From assembly GCA_963575745.1 (NCBI GenBank), contig CAUYUJ010014181.1, positions 292,001 to 356,000 on the forward strand: 64,000 nucleotides of DNA, in the 5' to 3' direction. The position numbers and the translations under genes are program-made. This document shows positions 32,120 to 42,095 of the stretch, one piece after another. This DNA comes from Prorocentrum cordatum (lineage: Eukaryota; Sar; Dinophyceae; Prorocentrales; Prorocentraceae). The stretch's first letter is position 1. The number at the start of each line of letters is the position of its first letter. Below the pieces are notes generated by a model, which saw nothing but the letters and a program-made list of their open reading frames with translations, searched no databases and had not been told where the DNA came from.

Positions 32120-32296
32120 CGGCAAATTTGGGCACAACGACCGACAGCATTTCTTGCTCAGTTTGAGCAGGGTTCGACGTCGGTGTCCCTGCAGGCGCTG
32201 TCCATTTTAGACAACAGCGTCCGCTATCGGTTTTGGACAACACTTGGTGTTGGACACTGCACGCATTTTTTCCGTACCGATTTCGGGTGTCCAAAT
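32120..32296. mobile_element. Fold-back element FB-K, copy 1
   Basis: The left part (CACAACGACCGACAGCA, TTGCTCAGTTTGAGCAGG) matches the left arm of copy 2. The right part (CTATCGGTTTTGGACAACAC, TTGGTGTTGGACACTGCACG, TTCCGTACCG) matches its right arm. The internal inverted match is weaker than in copy 2. Confidence 0.5.
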
Positions 32297-32345
32297 CATA
32301 TGGTAGCGAGTTATGACAAGGGAGGCAGTTTGGACCAGGAAGTGA

Positions 32346-32550
32346 GTCTAGAGGTCTCCCGAACGGGGTCCAACTAGATGGGGTCGGACGATCGCGCCGC
32401 ATCGCCGATGAGTCGCCGATGTATCAATGATGCATCGGCGACGTCGGCGATGCATCGGCGCTGTCCGCGTGGAGAAACTCGAGCTCCTTATCGTTCTGCA
32501 TCGCAGATCCGCATCGCCGATGCACACGCAATGCGGCATGATCCCCCTCA
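32346..32550. mobile_element. Fold-back element FB-A, copy 3 (right half decayed)
   Basis: CTAGATGGGGTCGGACGATC then GCGCCGCATCGCCGATG opens the element. After the GATGCATCGGCG centre, the mirror side survives only as CATCGCCGATGCACACGCAA, TGCGGCATGATCCCCCTC. Confidence 0.65.
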
Positions 32551-32682
32551 TTATGATACAGTTTGTTGGGATTCTGGCAAGTTCACTTGTATGGAAGGGG
32601 AGGGCGCGGCGAGATTCAACAAAATTATGCTAACGGAGTTCCCCACATAAAGAGATTAACGGTTTCGTGGGACCCATTTTCT

Positions 32683-32845
32683 TGATGCCCTCGTCGCTTT
32701 GGCGGGGCCCCGCTGGAAGGGGGGAGGGCTACGAAACCTGGCGAAGAGTAATGCTTTCCGCGACCCTCCTCGTTCAAGCGCGGCCTCTCTGGAGGAGTGG
32801 AGGGGGGACACGAAACCGTGTAAACAGCAAGATTTCCGATACCCG
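32683..32845 (+). repeat. Two divergent outlier units of the 77-bp minisatellite
   Basis: GATGCCCTCGTCGCTTTGGC and GACCCTCCTCGTTCAAGCGC begin two units. Both keep GGCCCCGCTGG or GGCCTCTCTGG and ACGAAACC. They are far more diverged than the main array and separated from it by a TCC tract. Confidence 0.75.
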
Positions 32846-32944
32846 AGGTTTGGAAAAGATGCGTGTAGGAACTTATGAGGAGGGGACATGGGACGGGAGG
32901 GTGTATATCGCTGATGCATCATGGGTTCTATCTGGTCCCAATCC

Positions 32945-33063
32945 TCCCTTCTCCTCCTCCTCCTCCTCCTCCTCCTCCTCCTCCTCCTCCTCCTCCTCCT
33001 CCTCCTCCTCCTCCTCCTCCTCCTCCTCCTCCTCCTCCTCCTCCTCCTCCTCCTCCTCCTCCT
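32945..33063. repeat. Pure TCC trinucleotide array (~39 units)
   Basis: The cleanest long trinucleotide run in the window, uninterrupted over about 113 bases. It sits between the outlier and main parts of the 77-bp minisatellite. Confidence 0.97.
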
Positions 33064-33204
33064 CATCCTGTCCGCTCATGTTGAAAGGGTTTGCCGAGGC
33101 CCTGGAGGACCCCTTGGTGTGCACTAGGCTCAGCGACCTTGCAGACATGTAAGGAGCTCCGGCACACAGACTCTCAATCCCACCAGCCCTCTGGGCGTTG
33201 GTGG

Positions 33205-34985
33205 TTTCCTCGCTCAGGCGGGGCCTCCCTGAAGGGGTGGGAGGGGCACGAAACCGTGTAAAGAGTATGGTTTTCCGATACCCTCCTCGCTCAGGCGGGG
33301 CCTCTCTGGAGGGGTGGGAGGGGCACGAAACCATGTAAATAGTATGGTTTTCCGATACCCTCCTCGCTCAGGCTGGGCCTCCCTGGAGGGGTTCCGATAC
33401 CCTCCTCGCTCAGGCGGGGCCTCCCTGGAGGGGTGGGAGGGGCACGAAACCATGTAAATAGTATGGTTTTCCGATACCCTCCTCGCTCAGGCGGGGCCTC
33501 CCTGGAGGGGTGGGAGGGGCACGAAACCATGTAAATAGTATGGTTTTCCGATACCCTCCTCGCTCAGGCGGGGCCTCCCTGGAGGGGTGGGAGGGGCACG
33601 AAACCATGTAAATAGTATGGTATTCCGATACCCTCCTCGCTCAGGCGGGGCCTCCCTGGAGGGGTGGGAGGGGCACGAAACCATGTAAATAGTATGGTTT
33701 TCCGATACCCTCCTCGCTCAGGCGGGGCCTCCCTGGAGGGGTGGGAGGGGCACGAAACCATGTAAATAGTATGGTTTCCGGATACCCTCCTCGCTCAGGC
33801 GGGGCCTCCCTGGAGGGTGGGAGGGGCACGAAACCATGTAAATAGTATGGTTTCCGATACCCTCCTCGCTCAGGCGGGGCCTCCCTGGAGGGGTGGGAGG
33901 GGCACGAAACCATGTAAATAGTATGGTTTTCCGATACCCTCCTCGCTCAGGCGGGGCCTCCCTGGAGGTGTGGGAGGGGCACGAAACCATGTAAATAGTA
34001 TGGTTTTGCCTCCCTGGAGAGGTGGGATGGGGCACGAAACCATGTAAATAGTATGGTTTTCGGATACCCTCCTCGCTCAGGCGGGGCCTCCCTGGAGGGG
34101 TGGGAGGGGCACGAAACCATGTAAATAGTATGGTTTTCCGATACCCTCCTCGCTCAGGCGGGGCCTCCCTGGAGGGTGGGAGGGGCACGAAACCATGTAA
34201 ATAGTATGGTTTTCCGATACCCTCCTCGCTCAGGCGGGGCCTCCCTGGAGGGGTGGGAGGGGCACGAAACCATGTAAATAGTATGGTTTTCCGATACCCT
34301 CCTCGCTCAGGCGGGGCCTCCCTGGAGGGGTGGGAGGGGCACGAAACCATGTAAATAGTATGGTTTTCCGATACCCTCCTCGCTCAGGCGGGGCCTCCCT
34401 GGAGGGGTGGGAGGGGCACGAAACCATGTAAATAGTATGGTTTTCCGATACCCTCCTCGCTCAGGCGGGGCCTCCCTGGAGGGGTGGGAGGGGCACGAAA
34501 CCATGTAAATAGTATGGTATTCCGATACCCTCCTCGCTCAGGCGGGGCCTCCCTGGAGGGGTGGGAGGGGCACGAAACCATGTAAATAGTATGGTATTCC
34601 GATACCCTCCTCGCTCAGGCGGGGCCTCCCTGGAGGGGTGGGAGGGGCACGAAACCATGTAAATAGTATGGTATTCCGATACCCTCCTCGCTCAGGCGGG
34701 GCCTCCCTGGAGGGGTGGGAGGGGCACGAAACCATGTAAATAGTATGGTATTCCGATACCCTCCTCGCTCAGGCGGGGCCTCCCTGGAGGGGTGGGAGGG
34801 GCACGAAACCATGTAAATAGTATGGTATTCCGATACCCTCCTCGCTCAGGCGGGGCCTCCCTGGAGGGGTGGGAGGGGCACGAAACCATGTAAATAGTAT
34901 GGTATTCCGATACCCTCCTCGCTCAGGCGGGGCCTCCCTGGAGGGGTGGGAGGGGCACGAAACCATGTAAGTAGTATGGTTTTCG
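33205..34985 (+). repeat. 77-bp minisatellite, ~23 copies
   Basis: The unit contains CCGATACCCTCCTCGCTCAG, GCGGGGCCTCCCTGGAGGGG, TGGGAGGGGCACGAAACC and ATGTAAATAGTATGG. Most copies are near identical. Copies end in GGTTTTCC up to about 34,440 and GGTATTCC from about 34,517 to 34,902, with one isolated GGTATTCC at 33,621. Short units occur near 33,355-33,395 and 34,005. Because 77 is not a multiple of 3, the same 65-codon minus frame restarts every 77 bases. This is an artefact and not a gene cluster. Confidence 0.97.
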
Positions 34986-35230
34986 GTATGGAGTGGTATG
35001 GAATGGTATGGTAGGTATGGTATGGTACGGTATGGTATGATATGGTATGGTATGGTACTGGAGGTATGGTATGGTATGGTACGGTGTGGCATTGGTGTGA
35101 TATGGTATGGTATGCTATGGTACGCCATGGTATGGTATGGTACGGTATGGTACGTATGGTGTGGTATGGTATGGTATGGTATGGTATGGTATGTGTGGTA
35201 GGAACTATGGTATGGTATGGTGTGTGTGGT
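34986..35230. repeat. TATGG pentanucleotide satellite
   Basis: GGTATGGTATGGTACGGTATG continues directly from the AGTATGG end of the last 77-bp unit, with ACGG and TGTGG variants. Confidence 0.95.
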
Positions 35231-35875
35231 AGGAATAATATTGTGCTGTATGGAAGATGGAGCGGGAGGTGGGTGGGAAGGAGAGGGTGTTCTGGGAAAA
35301 CAAGAACCCCACTCAGGATGTGGGGAAATATCAGAACTCCATGCAAGTCGAGATTGACTTGCACGCACGCTTTTTCGGCACAGCGCTTTTTGAAAAGGCG
35401 GCGGAGGAGGGGGCCTGGACACGCCATGCAAAAGTCACCCACGTCTGAAGTAAAGGAGCCTGGTACTTGGCCTTCGTGGGGCCCCTCAAATCTGGGTGTT
35501 GCTTCTTCTTTTTGTTGCACTGGGTCCGGTTTCGGGCCCCGGGACCCTCACAGAGCGATCCAGTTCGAAAACTGCATCAGAAAGATGGCGCCTCTGCTTC
35601 CAAGCGGATTTTTTCGCGATTTGTCGGGCTGCTGCAGGAGCCCATGCAGCAGACTCAGAGGAGGGCGTGTTGAGACAGCGATAGGTGGCCCTTGGGGAGA
35701 CCCCTCGTCGCCACGGCTGGACGCAGCTCGGAAAATTGGTACGTTCGGACCCCGGGATTGGTCCAGAGACCGATGTTGAGCGTCTCGACTCGCCCTGCTC
35801 CGATCGGTGAGACGCTCGCGCCCCCCCGACGGCAGAGGGGAGGAGATCGCCAGGAGGAGGAGGAGGAGGGCGAGG
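35231..35875. other. Unassigned sequence
   Basis: No shared repeat noticed. Small GGA patch at 35,850-35,865. Frames are open on both strands without coding character. Confidence 0.4.
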
Positions 35876-36067
35876 GTCATGATGTTCCAACCTACTTGAG
35901 CCTGGATCACCAGAATGAATTTTGAGCACCCAGAAAGTACCGAAACTGGAGGTTGCTCACGTGTCGGGCCCTGGGAGACGATACGCGTTCGACAATGTTT
36001 CGATACTTTTTTGGGTGCTCGAAATTATTTCTGGGATGTGGTCCTTAAGTACGATGGGAACAACATA
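35876..36067 (+). repeat. Dispersed repeat H, copy 2
   Basis: Same landmark order as 31,300-31,516: TCATGATGTTCCAACCT, GGATCACCAGAA, TTTGAGCACCC, CACGTGTCGGGCCCTGGGAG, GGGTGCTCGAA, GATGTGGTCCTTAAG, CGATGGGAACAACATA. Confidence 0.75.
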
Positions 36068-36240
36068 AGGCGAGAAGGGGGAGGAGGAGAGCGAAACATT
36101 GACAATGAATACAAGAGCAAATCCACCCGGAAGGGTACAATCAGAGACTCTGGCAGGCCACGGTGCCCGTGGGGGAGACGCACCCGTCTCCTTCGGCGGA
36201 GCCCAGCGATCAGAGACTTCTGGGCACGACGCCGACTGGG

Positions 36241-36410
36241 TTTAGGTCGGGCCTGTCCCTCTACAGGAGGAATATACCAAAATAGTCAAAAAAAACGATT
36301 CTGGGGACGATTGTCAAAAATTATGTTTGATTATGTTTGGTGTACTGGTTTGAGTATTTGTCATATGATTCGCCCCAGATCCGCCTGGAGGGGGACATGC
36401 CCGACCTAAG
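36241..36410. mobile_element. TIR-E copy 2 (complete, ~168 bp)
   Basis: The left end TTAGGTCGGGCCTGTCCC (36,242-36,259) and right end GGGACATGCCCGACCTAA (36,392-36,409) are complements at 17 of 18 positions. Inside are CTACAGGAGGAATATACC and AAAATAGTCAAAA. It is too short for a transposase, so it reads as a MITE-like element. I could not see a clear target duplication. Confidence 0.75.
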
Positions 36411-36549
36411 ACCAGGCGGAGGCTCGAGGAGGCACGGGGGGCAGGGATCCCAAAGGTGCCCCGCCCCGCCCGGACGGGCATGAGGGCCCCGCGCCGCCGA
36501 CACCGGATGTCCCCCTCAGGGGCGGCGGCCTCGTTCGAAGAAGAGAAGC

Positions 36550-36745
36550 TGCAGACACACGTCGGTCGTTAGAAGTACAGGCGGCCCAGATTAGTAGGTC
36601 GACCCTGCCAGCTCAAGGGTGTCCTTCTGTCCTGTGCCTCGCGACGCGTGCCTTCTTACACTCCAATGGCGATGTGGCCCTCGGTAGGGTCTTGTGTCCT
36701 CTCGCGTGTCCTGTCCAATCGAGGCCGACTTCAGGTGTTTGTGGA
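36550..36745 (+). repeat. Dispersed repeat G, copy 1
   Basis: GTCGACCCTGCCAGCTCAAG, TGTCCTGTGCCTCGCGAC, TGGCGATGTGGCCCTCGGTA and GGGTCTTGTGTCCTCTCGCG then TGTCCTGTCCAATC match 43,458-43,628. Confidence 0.8.
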
Positions 36746-36764
36746 TTTCAGGATCCCCACATGC

Positions 36765-36905
36765 TTTAGCCACCTTCCCACTTCCAAGAGTCGAGTGGTT
36801 TGCCCTCTTCCCTCCTCTTCAGGGGGTGAGCGGGCACCCAATCTGCCTGCAGCGGCTTCCTACTTGACGTTTCTAACCACGTGCTTCGACAGACGGGTAC
36901 GGTCT
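36765..36905 (+). repeat. Dispersed repeat L, copy 2
   Basis: CCAAGAGTCGAGTGGTTTGC, CTCCTCTTCAGGGGGTGAGC and GGCTTCCTACTTGACGTTTC match 31,585-31,715. Confidence 0.6.
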
Positions 36906-37069
36906 GGCGCGCTCGCGACGCCAGCGAAGGCGTTCAAGGTCGAATTCTGCGACGAGGCACCGAGGGAAACGGTGACGCCACTGGACTCGACGGAATTCGG
37001 CCTTGAAAGATCAGGGCCGCGACCGAGTCAAGGGTGAAAGGTCGACGCAGTGTCAAAAACATTTGCGCG

Positions 37070-37142
37070 TGTCGACGCCGCACGAACCTACAGTCGGCCT
37101 GGATTTGTGGGTCGACCCTGCCAAATCACGGGTACCCCCGTC
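37070..37142 (+). repeat. Dispersed repeat G, partial copy
   Basis: CGAACCTACAGTCGGCC, GTGGGTCGACCCTGCCAAAT and CACGGGTACCC keep only the left third of G before passing into an FB-B remnant. Confidence 0.6.
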
Positions 37143-37262
37143 ACCTCCCCTCCGGCGGCGCCTTGTGGTGCCGCCGCCCGGCGCGGCGCGCTGCTCTCGC
37201 CGGGGATGGGGCGAGCCCTCGTGGATCTCCAAGAACTCGGCGCGGAGCTCCGAGGGTTCCTG
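37140..37262. mobile_element. Fold-back element FB-B, copy 3 (decayed)
   Basis: Central GGCGGCGCC and GGCGCGGCGCGC words are followed by GGATCTCCAAGAACTCGGCG then CGGAGCTC, which correspond to the right arm of FB-B. The left arm is replaced by repeat G sequence. Confidence 0.45.
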
Positions 37263-37465
37263 GTTGCGCCCGTACTTGGCGTCGCTCGTGCGTGTGCACG
37301 ATGCTCGGGGTGGACCATCGAGGAGCCTCAGGGCCATCCTGCGACACAAACATGCGCACCGAGCCGAAAATGGCATGGGGAATGTGGACGTCCGAGCGAT
37401 GGCGAGTCTATTTCTTCTTGTCAGTCGTGTCCCCTGGGCGCGTGACGCACGACTCTACGCCTCTC

Positions 37466-37660
37466 CGATTTTCGGATGCAACTCCTGAGAGGTCCAATTC
37501 TGAGTTAATTTGGTCTTCATCCCGCTTGATCCGGCTTAGTGCCGCTTAATCCGTTTTAATTCCAGGCTAATCCGCGGCCTACTCGCGCGTATTAGCCCCC
37601 CGATGGGTTTCTTTTCCCCCCAATCTTTCCGACGAAGACCGCCCAGTAGTTGCCCACTAA
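37466..37660 (+). repeat. Dispersed repeat F, copy 1
   Basis: TCGGATGCAACTCCTGAGAG, TCCAATTCTGA, CATCCCGCTTGATCCGGCTT, CCGCTTAATCCG and CCCAGTAGTTGCCCACTAA match 38,960-39,180. The middle is a degenerate CCGCTTAATC decamer. Confidence 0.75.
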
Positions 37661-37775
37661 TCTAGGCATCCTAGATTGGATCGGAGTAGATGGGGTCGGA
37701 GGATTGCTCCTCATCGTCGATGCATCGGCGATGCGGCTCGATGTCCACGCCGGCGTCGCCGATACACCGCCGACG
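37661..37775. mobile_element. Fold-back element FB-A, copy 4 (left half)
   Basis: TCTAGGCATCCTAGATTGGA, TCGGAGTAGATGGGGTCGG and AGGATTGC, then CGATGCATCGGCGATGCGG. The right arm is absent: the sequence passes into a GAT array. It starts exactly at the end of repeat F. Confidence 0.75.
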
Positions 37776-37784
37776 TCGTGGTAA

Positions 37785-37883
37785 TAATGAGGATGATGAG
37801 GATGATGATGATGATGATGACGATGATGCTGGTGATGGTGATGGTGATGGTGATGCTGATGGTGATTGTGATGGTGATGATGG

Positions 37884-37934
<51 letters not shown>

Positions 37935-38085
37935 GGGTAGTGGTGGTGGTGATGATGATGGTGGCGGTGGTGATGGTGATAGTGATGGTGATGGTGGTTG
38001 TGGTGTATGTGGTGCTGTTGGTAGTAGTGGTGATGGTGGTGGTGATGATGATGATGATGATGATGATAATGATGATGACACTCGT
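37785..38085. repeat. GAT trinucleotide array
   Basis: GATGATGAT with GGT, GCT and GTG variants. It gives poly-Asp, Met and Ile/Ser frames. It lies between half of FB-A and S array 5. Confidence 0.95.
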
Positions 38086-38094
38086 TTGGCCTTC

Positions 38095-38600
38095 TTGAGG
38101 TGGGGCTGGCCTCCTGGAGGGCAGTCTGTGGGGTGCCTTTCGGCCCTCTTGGGCCGTCTTTGAGCCCTCTTACGCCAGCTGGGAGCTCCGTTGGGCCGTC
38201 TTCGGGCCCTCTTGACCGTATGTGGCTTCTGGTCGTCGCGGGCCATCTTGGCGCCGCTTAGGCTGTCCAAGGGCCTTCTGAGGCCGTCCGTGGTTCACAG
38301 GAGGCTATTCTGGGTCGTCTTGGGGCCGTCTTGAGCTGGCGGCAGCCCGAAAAGGCGAGAACGCGAAAATCATGCAACACACCTTAGCGAAATCAATGAA
38401 TTTGGCTTCTTCTGACCCTGTGGGAGGTCCTTGTGTGTTCATGTTGGGCCCTCTTGGAGGCATCTTGGGCTGTCTTGAATCAAGATTCGGCCTCCTTGGG
38501 GCCATGATGGGCCTTTTTCGATACATTTTGAGACATCTTGGTGTCCTTGGTTGCCTGCACGGGCCGTCTTGCAACCTCAGAACGCCCGTCCGTCGTTTTT
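38095..38600 (+). repeat. S array 5
   Basis: CTTGGGGCC-like words every 9-12 bases. Spacer at 38,332-38,410: GGCAGCCCGAAAAGGCGAGA, ACGCGAAAATCATGC, CTTAGCGAAATCAATGAATT and TGGCTTCTTC. Confidence 0.85.
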
Positions 38601-38674
38601 AATGGGGGATGGTGCCGTGGCAGGCCCTGGAGCGCTTGGGAGCAGCGCTTGGAAATCTGGGAAGTGCGCGATCC

Positions 38675-38800
38675 TAGAGTTAGCAGCAATGCGGGAACTC
38701 CATAATTTTCAAGCTGGCGCGCATCGAATGAAGGTTCAGGCATTAGCTGCCATGAGGGAAGTGCACCGTTCTCCAGCGGGCACGAGTGGAATAGAGGATC
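38675..38800 (+). repeat. ~68-bp imperfect duplication
   Basis: TTAGCAGCAATGCGGGAACTCCA (first 20: TTAGCAGCAATGCGGGAACT) and TTAGCTGCCATGAGGGAAGT start two matching units, at 38,678 and 38,744. The + frame reads LAAMRE twice. Too little to call a gene. Confidence 0.5.
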
Positions 38801-38959
38801 AAGAACAAAGCCCACCAGGCAGACCTCGTCATTCTTGCACGCCTCCACGTGCCAGGGGGCCCGGTGGCGGATCTCTCTGGGAGGGGGCCGCCTTTGGCCG
38901 GGAGGTCTGCGATGCCTCCCTGGGCTGAGGATGGCAGTTTTCGCGTGCAGGGACGCTTC

Positions 38960-39180
38960 AAGACGGTTCGGATGTAACTCCTTAGAGGTCAAATTCTGAT
39001 TGTGGCCTTGTCCGAAATCCGACATAATTCGGCTTGATCCCGCTTGATCTGGCTTAATCCCGCTTAATCTGGCTCAATCCCGCTTAATCCGTTGCCTAAC
39101 CTGGCATAGCAGCCCTCCAATGGGGCCCAACTCTTTTTAAGCGTTGGATTGAAGATCTTCCAGTAGTTGCCTCCTAACTG
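38960..39180 (+). repeat. Dispersed repeat F, copy 2
   Basis: TTCGGATGTAACTCCTTAGA, TCAAATTCTGA, TCCCGCTTGATCTGGCTTAA, three CCGCTTAATC decamers, and CCAGTAGTTGCCTCCTAACT. Unlike copy 1 it is not followed by FB-A. Confidence 0.75.
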
Positions 39181-40439
39181 GGGTCGGGATGGGAGGTGTG
39201 GCGTGCGGGGGCGCCACAAGACAGTGAAGGGGCCAAGCCACCCGGACGAACCTCGCTCCGGCTCCTCGCGACGGTGGTGGTGCCGAGTCATAGACCCCTG
39301 CATTCGGCAGGGAGCAAAAACACGCGCAGACCCACTTTAACCGTCGGTCTCCAGGGAGATATGGAAAAGTGTGGGCATTAGAGGGCAGGATAAAAATCCA
39401 GAATCAACATGGAGAAGCATATAAGGGATCCTGGGAGCTGTGTCTACTTCTGTGTGTGTGTCCCTGGGTCCCTCTGCGGGCGACGACGAAGACGGCGGCT
39501 GCGGCGACGGCGGACGAGGCCGGACCATGGCCGCCTCCTGCGGCCGAAAGGTGCCGACTCGGCGTGGCCTGGGGCCGCGCGACCTCCGACGACGGACGTC
39601 GGCGAGGATGGCGGCGGCTGCGTCGCCGGCGGCGACGACACCACGGTGGCCTTGGGCGTTGCGCAATGGGGGGGTCGTAGATGGGGGGGTGGCGAGGGTG
39701 GTCCGAAAAAGGTACCCAAACGGTACCTGAACGAGCCCCCCGCGGCTCCGGAGGGGCCCGAAAGGGGCACGAAAGGGGACCTTTTCTGACCCCCCCATTT
39801 GTGACCCCCCCATTAAGCCACGCCCAATGGCCGGCGATATCGACGACCCCCGCGGACGCGAAGGCGGAGCGGCAGGTTCTAGCAAGAGATCTCGGGGCGG
39901 AGCGAGCCGCGGTGACCGGGGCGCTCCCTCCCCCCGAGGCCCACCAAGGCCTGACGACGACAACGACGATCGTTGTTCTGCGGCGTCAGGCAAGTTGACC
40001 TGCATGGCATTTCCTCCTTCCCCCCTTCCGCCGCCTTGCGCAAACGGTGCTCGGACGAGCAGGCGTGCAACTTGGGCCGGCTCTGCGTGAAGATCAGATC
40101 TCGTCCACCCCTCCCCCTCCATGCAGGCGAACTCGCCGGGGTCGAAAGAAGCTGCCTCGAGGCGAGACCACCTGCGTCCTCCAGAGGCTTCAGCAGAGGC
40201 CCCAGGAGGCCTGCGGAGGCCAAGCACGTGCGAACAGCAGAACGAGCCTCGATCCTTGATGCTCCCACGTTCGACGATGTCGGGCGACCCGCGACCGCGG
40301 GCTGCGGGCAGGGCATGCTGGCCGCGCCGCTGTCGCCTGGTCCTCCAGGGCCTGCCCCTCGGGCGTCTCTCGTCCCCGTCGCCGCCGCCGCCGGCTCCGC
40401 CTAGAGGGCCAGAAGATCCTGATGGGTCTGTCCTTCCCT
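39181..40439. other. Unassigned sequence
   Basis: GC-rich, with GGCGGC and GACGAC patches (39,480-39,640) and several C or G runs (39,665-39,815). Frames on both strands are open. I see no known motif. Confidence 0.4.
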
Positions 40440-40640
40440 TGTTAGGGTCTGTGCATAGGCCCTGGGTCGACCTAGAGGAAGGGCCTCTGGGTAAGCCTGG
40501 GGTAGGCCCAGAGGGAGGGTCTCGGTTGGAGGCCTAGAGTACACTCGATAGAAAGACCTCAGGATAGGCTTAGGGTAAACCAATTGAACCGGCCTATCGG
40601 GCAGGGCATTGGGGTAGGCCTTCCTTTAGGTCCAGGGTAA
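40440..40640. repeat. Degenerate GGGCCTCTGGG-type repeat
   Basis: GGGTCTGTGCATAGGCCC, GAAGGGCCTCTGGGTAAGCC and TGGGGTAGGCCCAGAGGGAG: about 20-base imperfect units. Confidence 0.4.
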
Positions 40641-40914
40641 GGACCTTTGGGTGCTTCACTGGCCCTTCTGGGGCCCCCCTCGTTGCCACTGCTAGCGTTG
40701 CCCCAAGATCCCGGTTAGGGCGTGTTTTTGTAACCCTCTGGGCCATAACGAGGGGCATGCCCCCCCTCTCCCCCTTCACCCCCTCCATAACGTAATGCTC
40801 CCCACCCCTCTCCACCGCAGTGCGCCTCTGGCACTGCCATTGTGATGCTCGCGGGCTACTGTGGTGCTTGCAATCTACTTTGACGTTTGTTGTCGTGTCC
40901 AGGGACCTGCCAGG
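40641..40914. other. Unassigned sequence
   Basis: No feature seen. Confidence 0.45.
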
Positions 40915-40977
40915 GCCTGCAGAGGCCTCTGGAGATCTCCTGAGTCCTCAGGAGACCTCTGTAGGACGTCAGAGGCG

Positions 40978-41011
<34 letters not shown>

Positions 41012-41355
41012 CTCGTTCTCGTCCACGTGCTCGTCGTCGACGTCGTCGTTGTTGTCCATGTTGTCGTCTTCGTTGTTGTCGTTGTCGTCGTCGTCGGCGG
41101 CGGGGTCGTCGTCGTCGACGTCGTCGTCGCGATCGTCGTTTTAGTCGTTGTCATCGTCGTCGTCGTCCCGGCCCTGTCTTCGTCCCTGTCGTCGTCGTCG
41201 TCCTCGGCCTCCTCGTCCTCGTCGCGGTTATCGTCGTCCTCGTCGCTGTCGTGGTCGTCGTCGTCGTCTTCGGCCTTCTCGTCCTCGTGGCGGTCGTCGT
41301 CGTCGTCGTTATCGTCGTCTTCGCCTTCGTCATCGTCGTTTCCGTCGTCCGTCGT

Positions 41356-41388
<33 letters not shown>

Positions 41389-42095
41389 GTTCCGTCGTCG
41401 TCGTCGTCGTCGTTGTCGTCGCAAACGGCCTCGAAGGGCCTCCCGAGGCCTCCAGAGGTCTCTGGAGACCTCCTTAGGCCTCTGAAGACCTCCAGCGATC
41501 TCCAGAGGCGGCCATCGTCGTCGTCCTCGTCGTCGTCGTCCTCGTCGTCTTCGTCGTCCTTGGTCCTGGTCGTCGTCCTTGTCGTCGTCGGCGTCGTCTT
41601 CATCGTTGTCGGCGTTGTCGTCGTCGTAGTCGTCGTCGTTTTCCACATCGTCGTTGTCCTCGTCCTCGTTCTCGTCCTCATCCTTGTCCTCGTCCTCGTC
41701 CTCGTCGTCATTGTTGTCCTCGTCGGTGTCCCCGCCCTTGTCTCGTCCCTGTCGTCGTCCTCTTCCTCGTCGTCGTCTTCGTCCTCGTCCTCGTCATCCT
41801 CATCGTCGCCGAGGGCCTCGAAGGGCCTCCAGCGCATCTAGAGGCCACTTGGACCTTCCTTCGGCCTCCGCAGACCTCCTTAGACCTCCAGAGGCGTCCG
41901 TCGTCGCCGTCATCGTCCTTATCCTCGTCGTCCCCGCCCTCGTCCGCGTCATCGTCTTCGTCCTCTTCTTTGTCCTCGTTCTCGTCGTCGTCCTCGTCCC
42001 CATCCACATCCCCGTCCTCGTTCTCGTCGTCATCGTTATCGTCGTCGTCGTTGTCGTAATCGTCGTCGTCGTCGTCGTCGTCCAGCGCTCGGGCG
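40915..42095. repeat. TCG/GTC array with three GGCCTC modules
   Basis: Degenerate GTCGTCGTC and TCCTCGTC array. It is interrupted three times by a related 60-85 base module rich in GGCCTC and CAGAGGTCTCTGGAGACCTC, near 40,915-40,975, 41,428-41,515 and 41,812-41,895. This forms a higher-order pattern. All open frames (Val/Val/Val, Ser/Ser, Arg/Arg; Asp/Thr on -) are artefacts. Confidence 0.93.

Noticed and set aside
33410-34889. Series of identical 65-codon minus frames
   Set aside because: They restart every 77 bases because of the minisatellite. Not a gene family.
33205-34985. Regular 77-base spacing suggested a CRISPR-like array
   Set aside because: The whole unit repeats. There are no unique spacers between conserved repeats, no leader and no cas genes, and the surroundings are eukaryotic.
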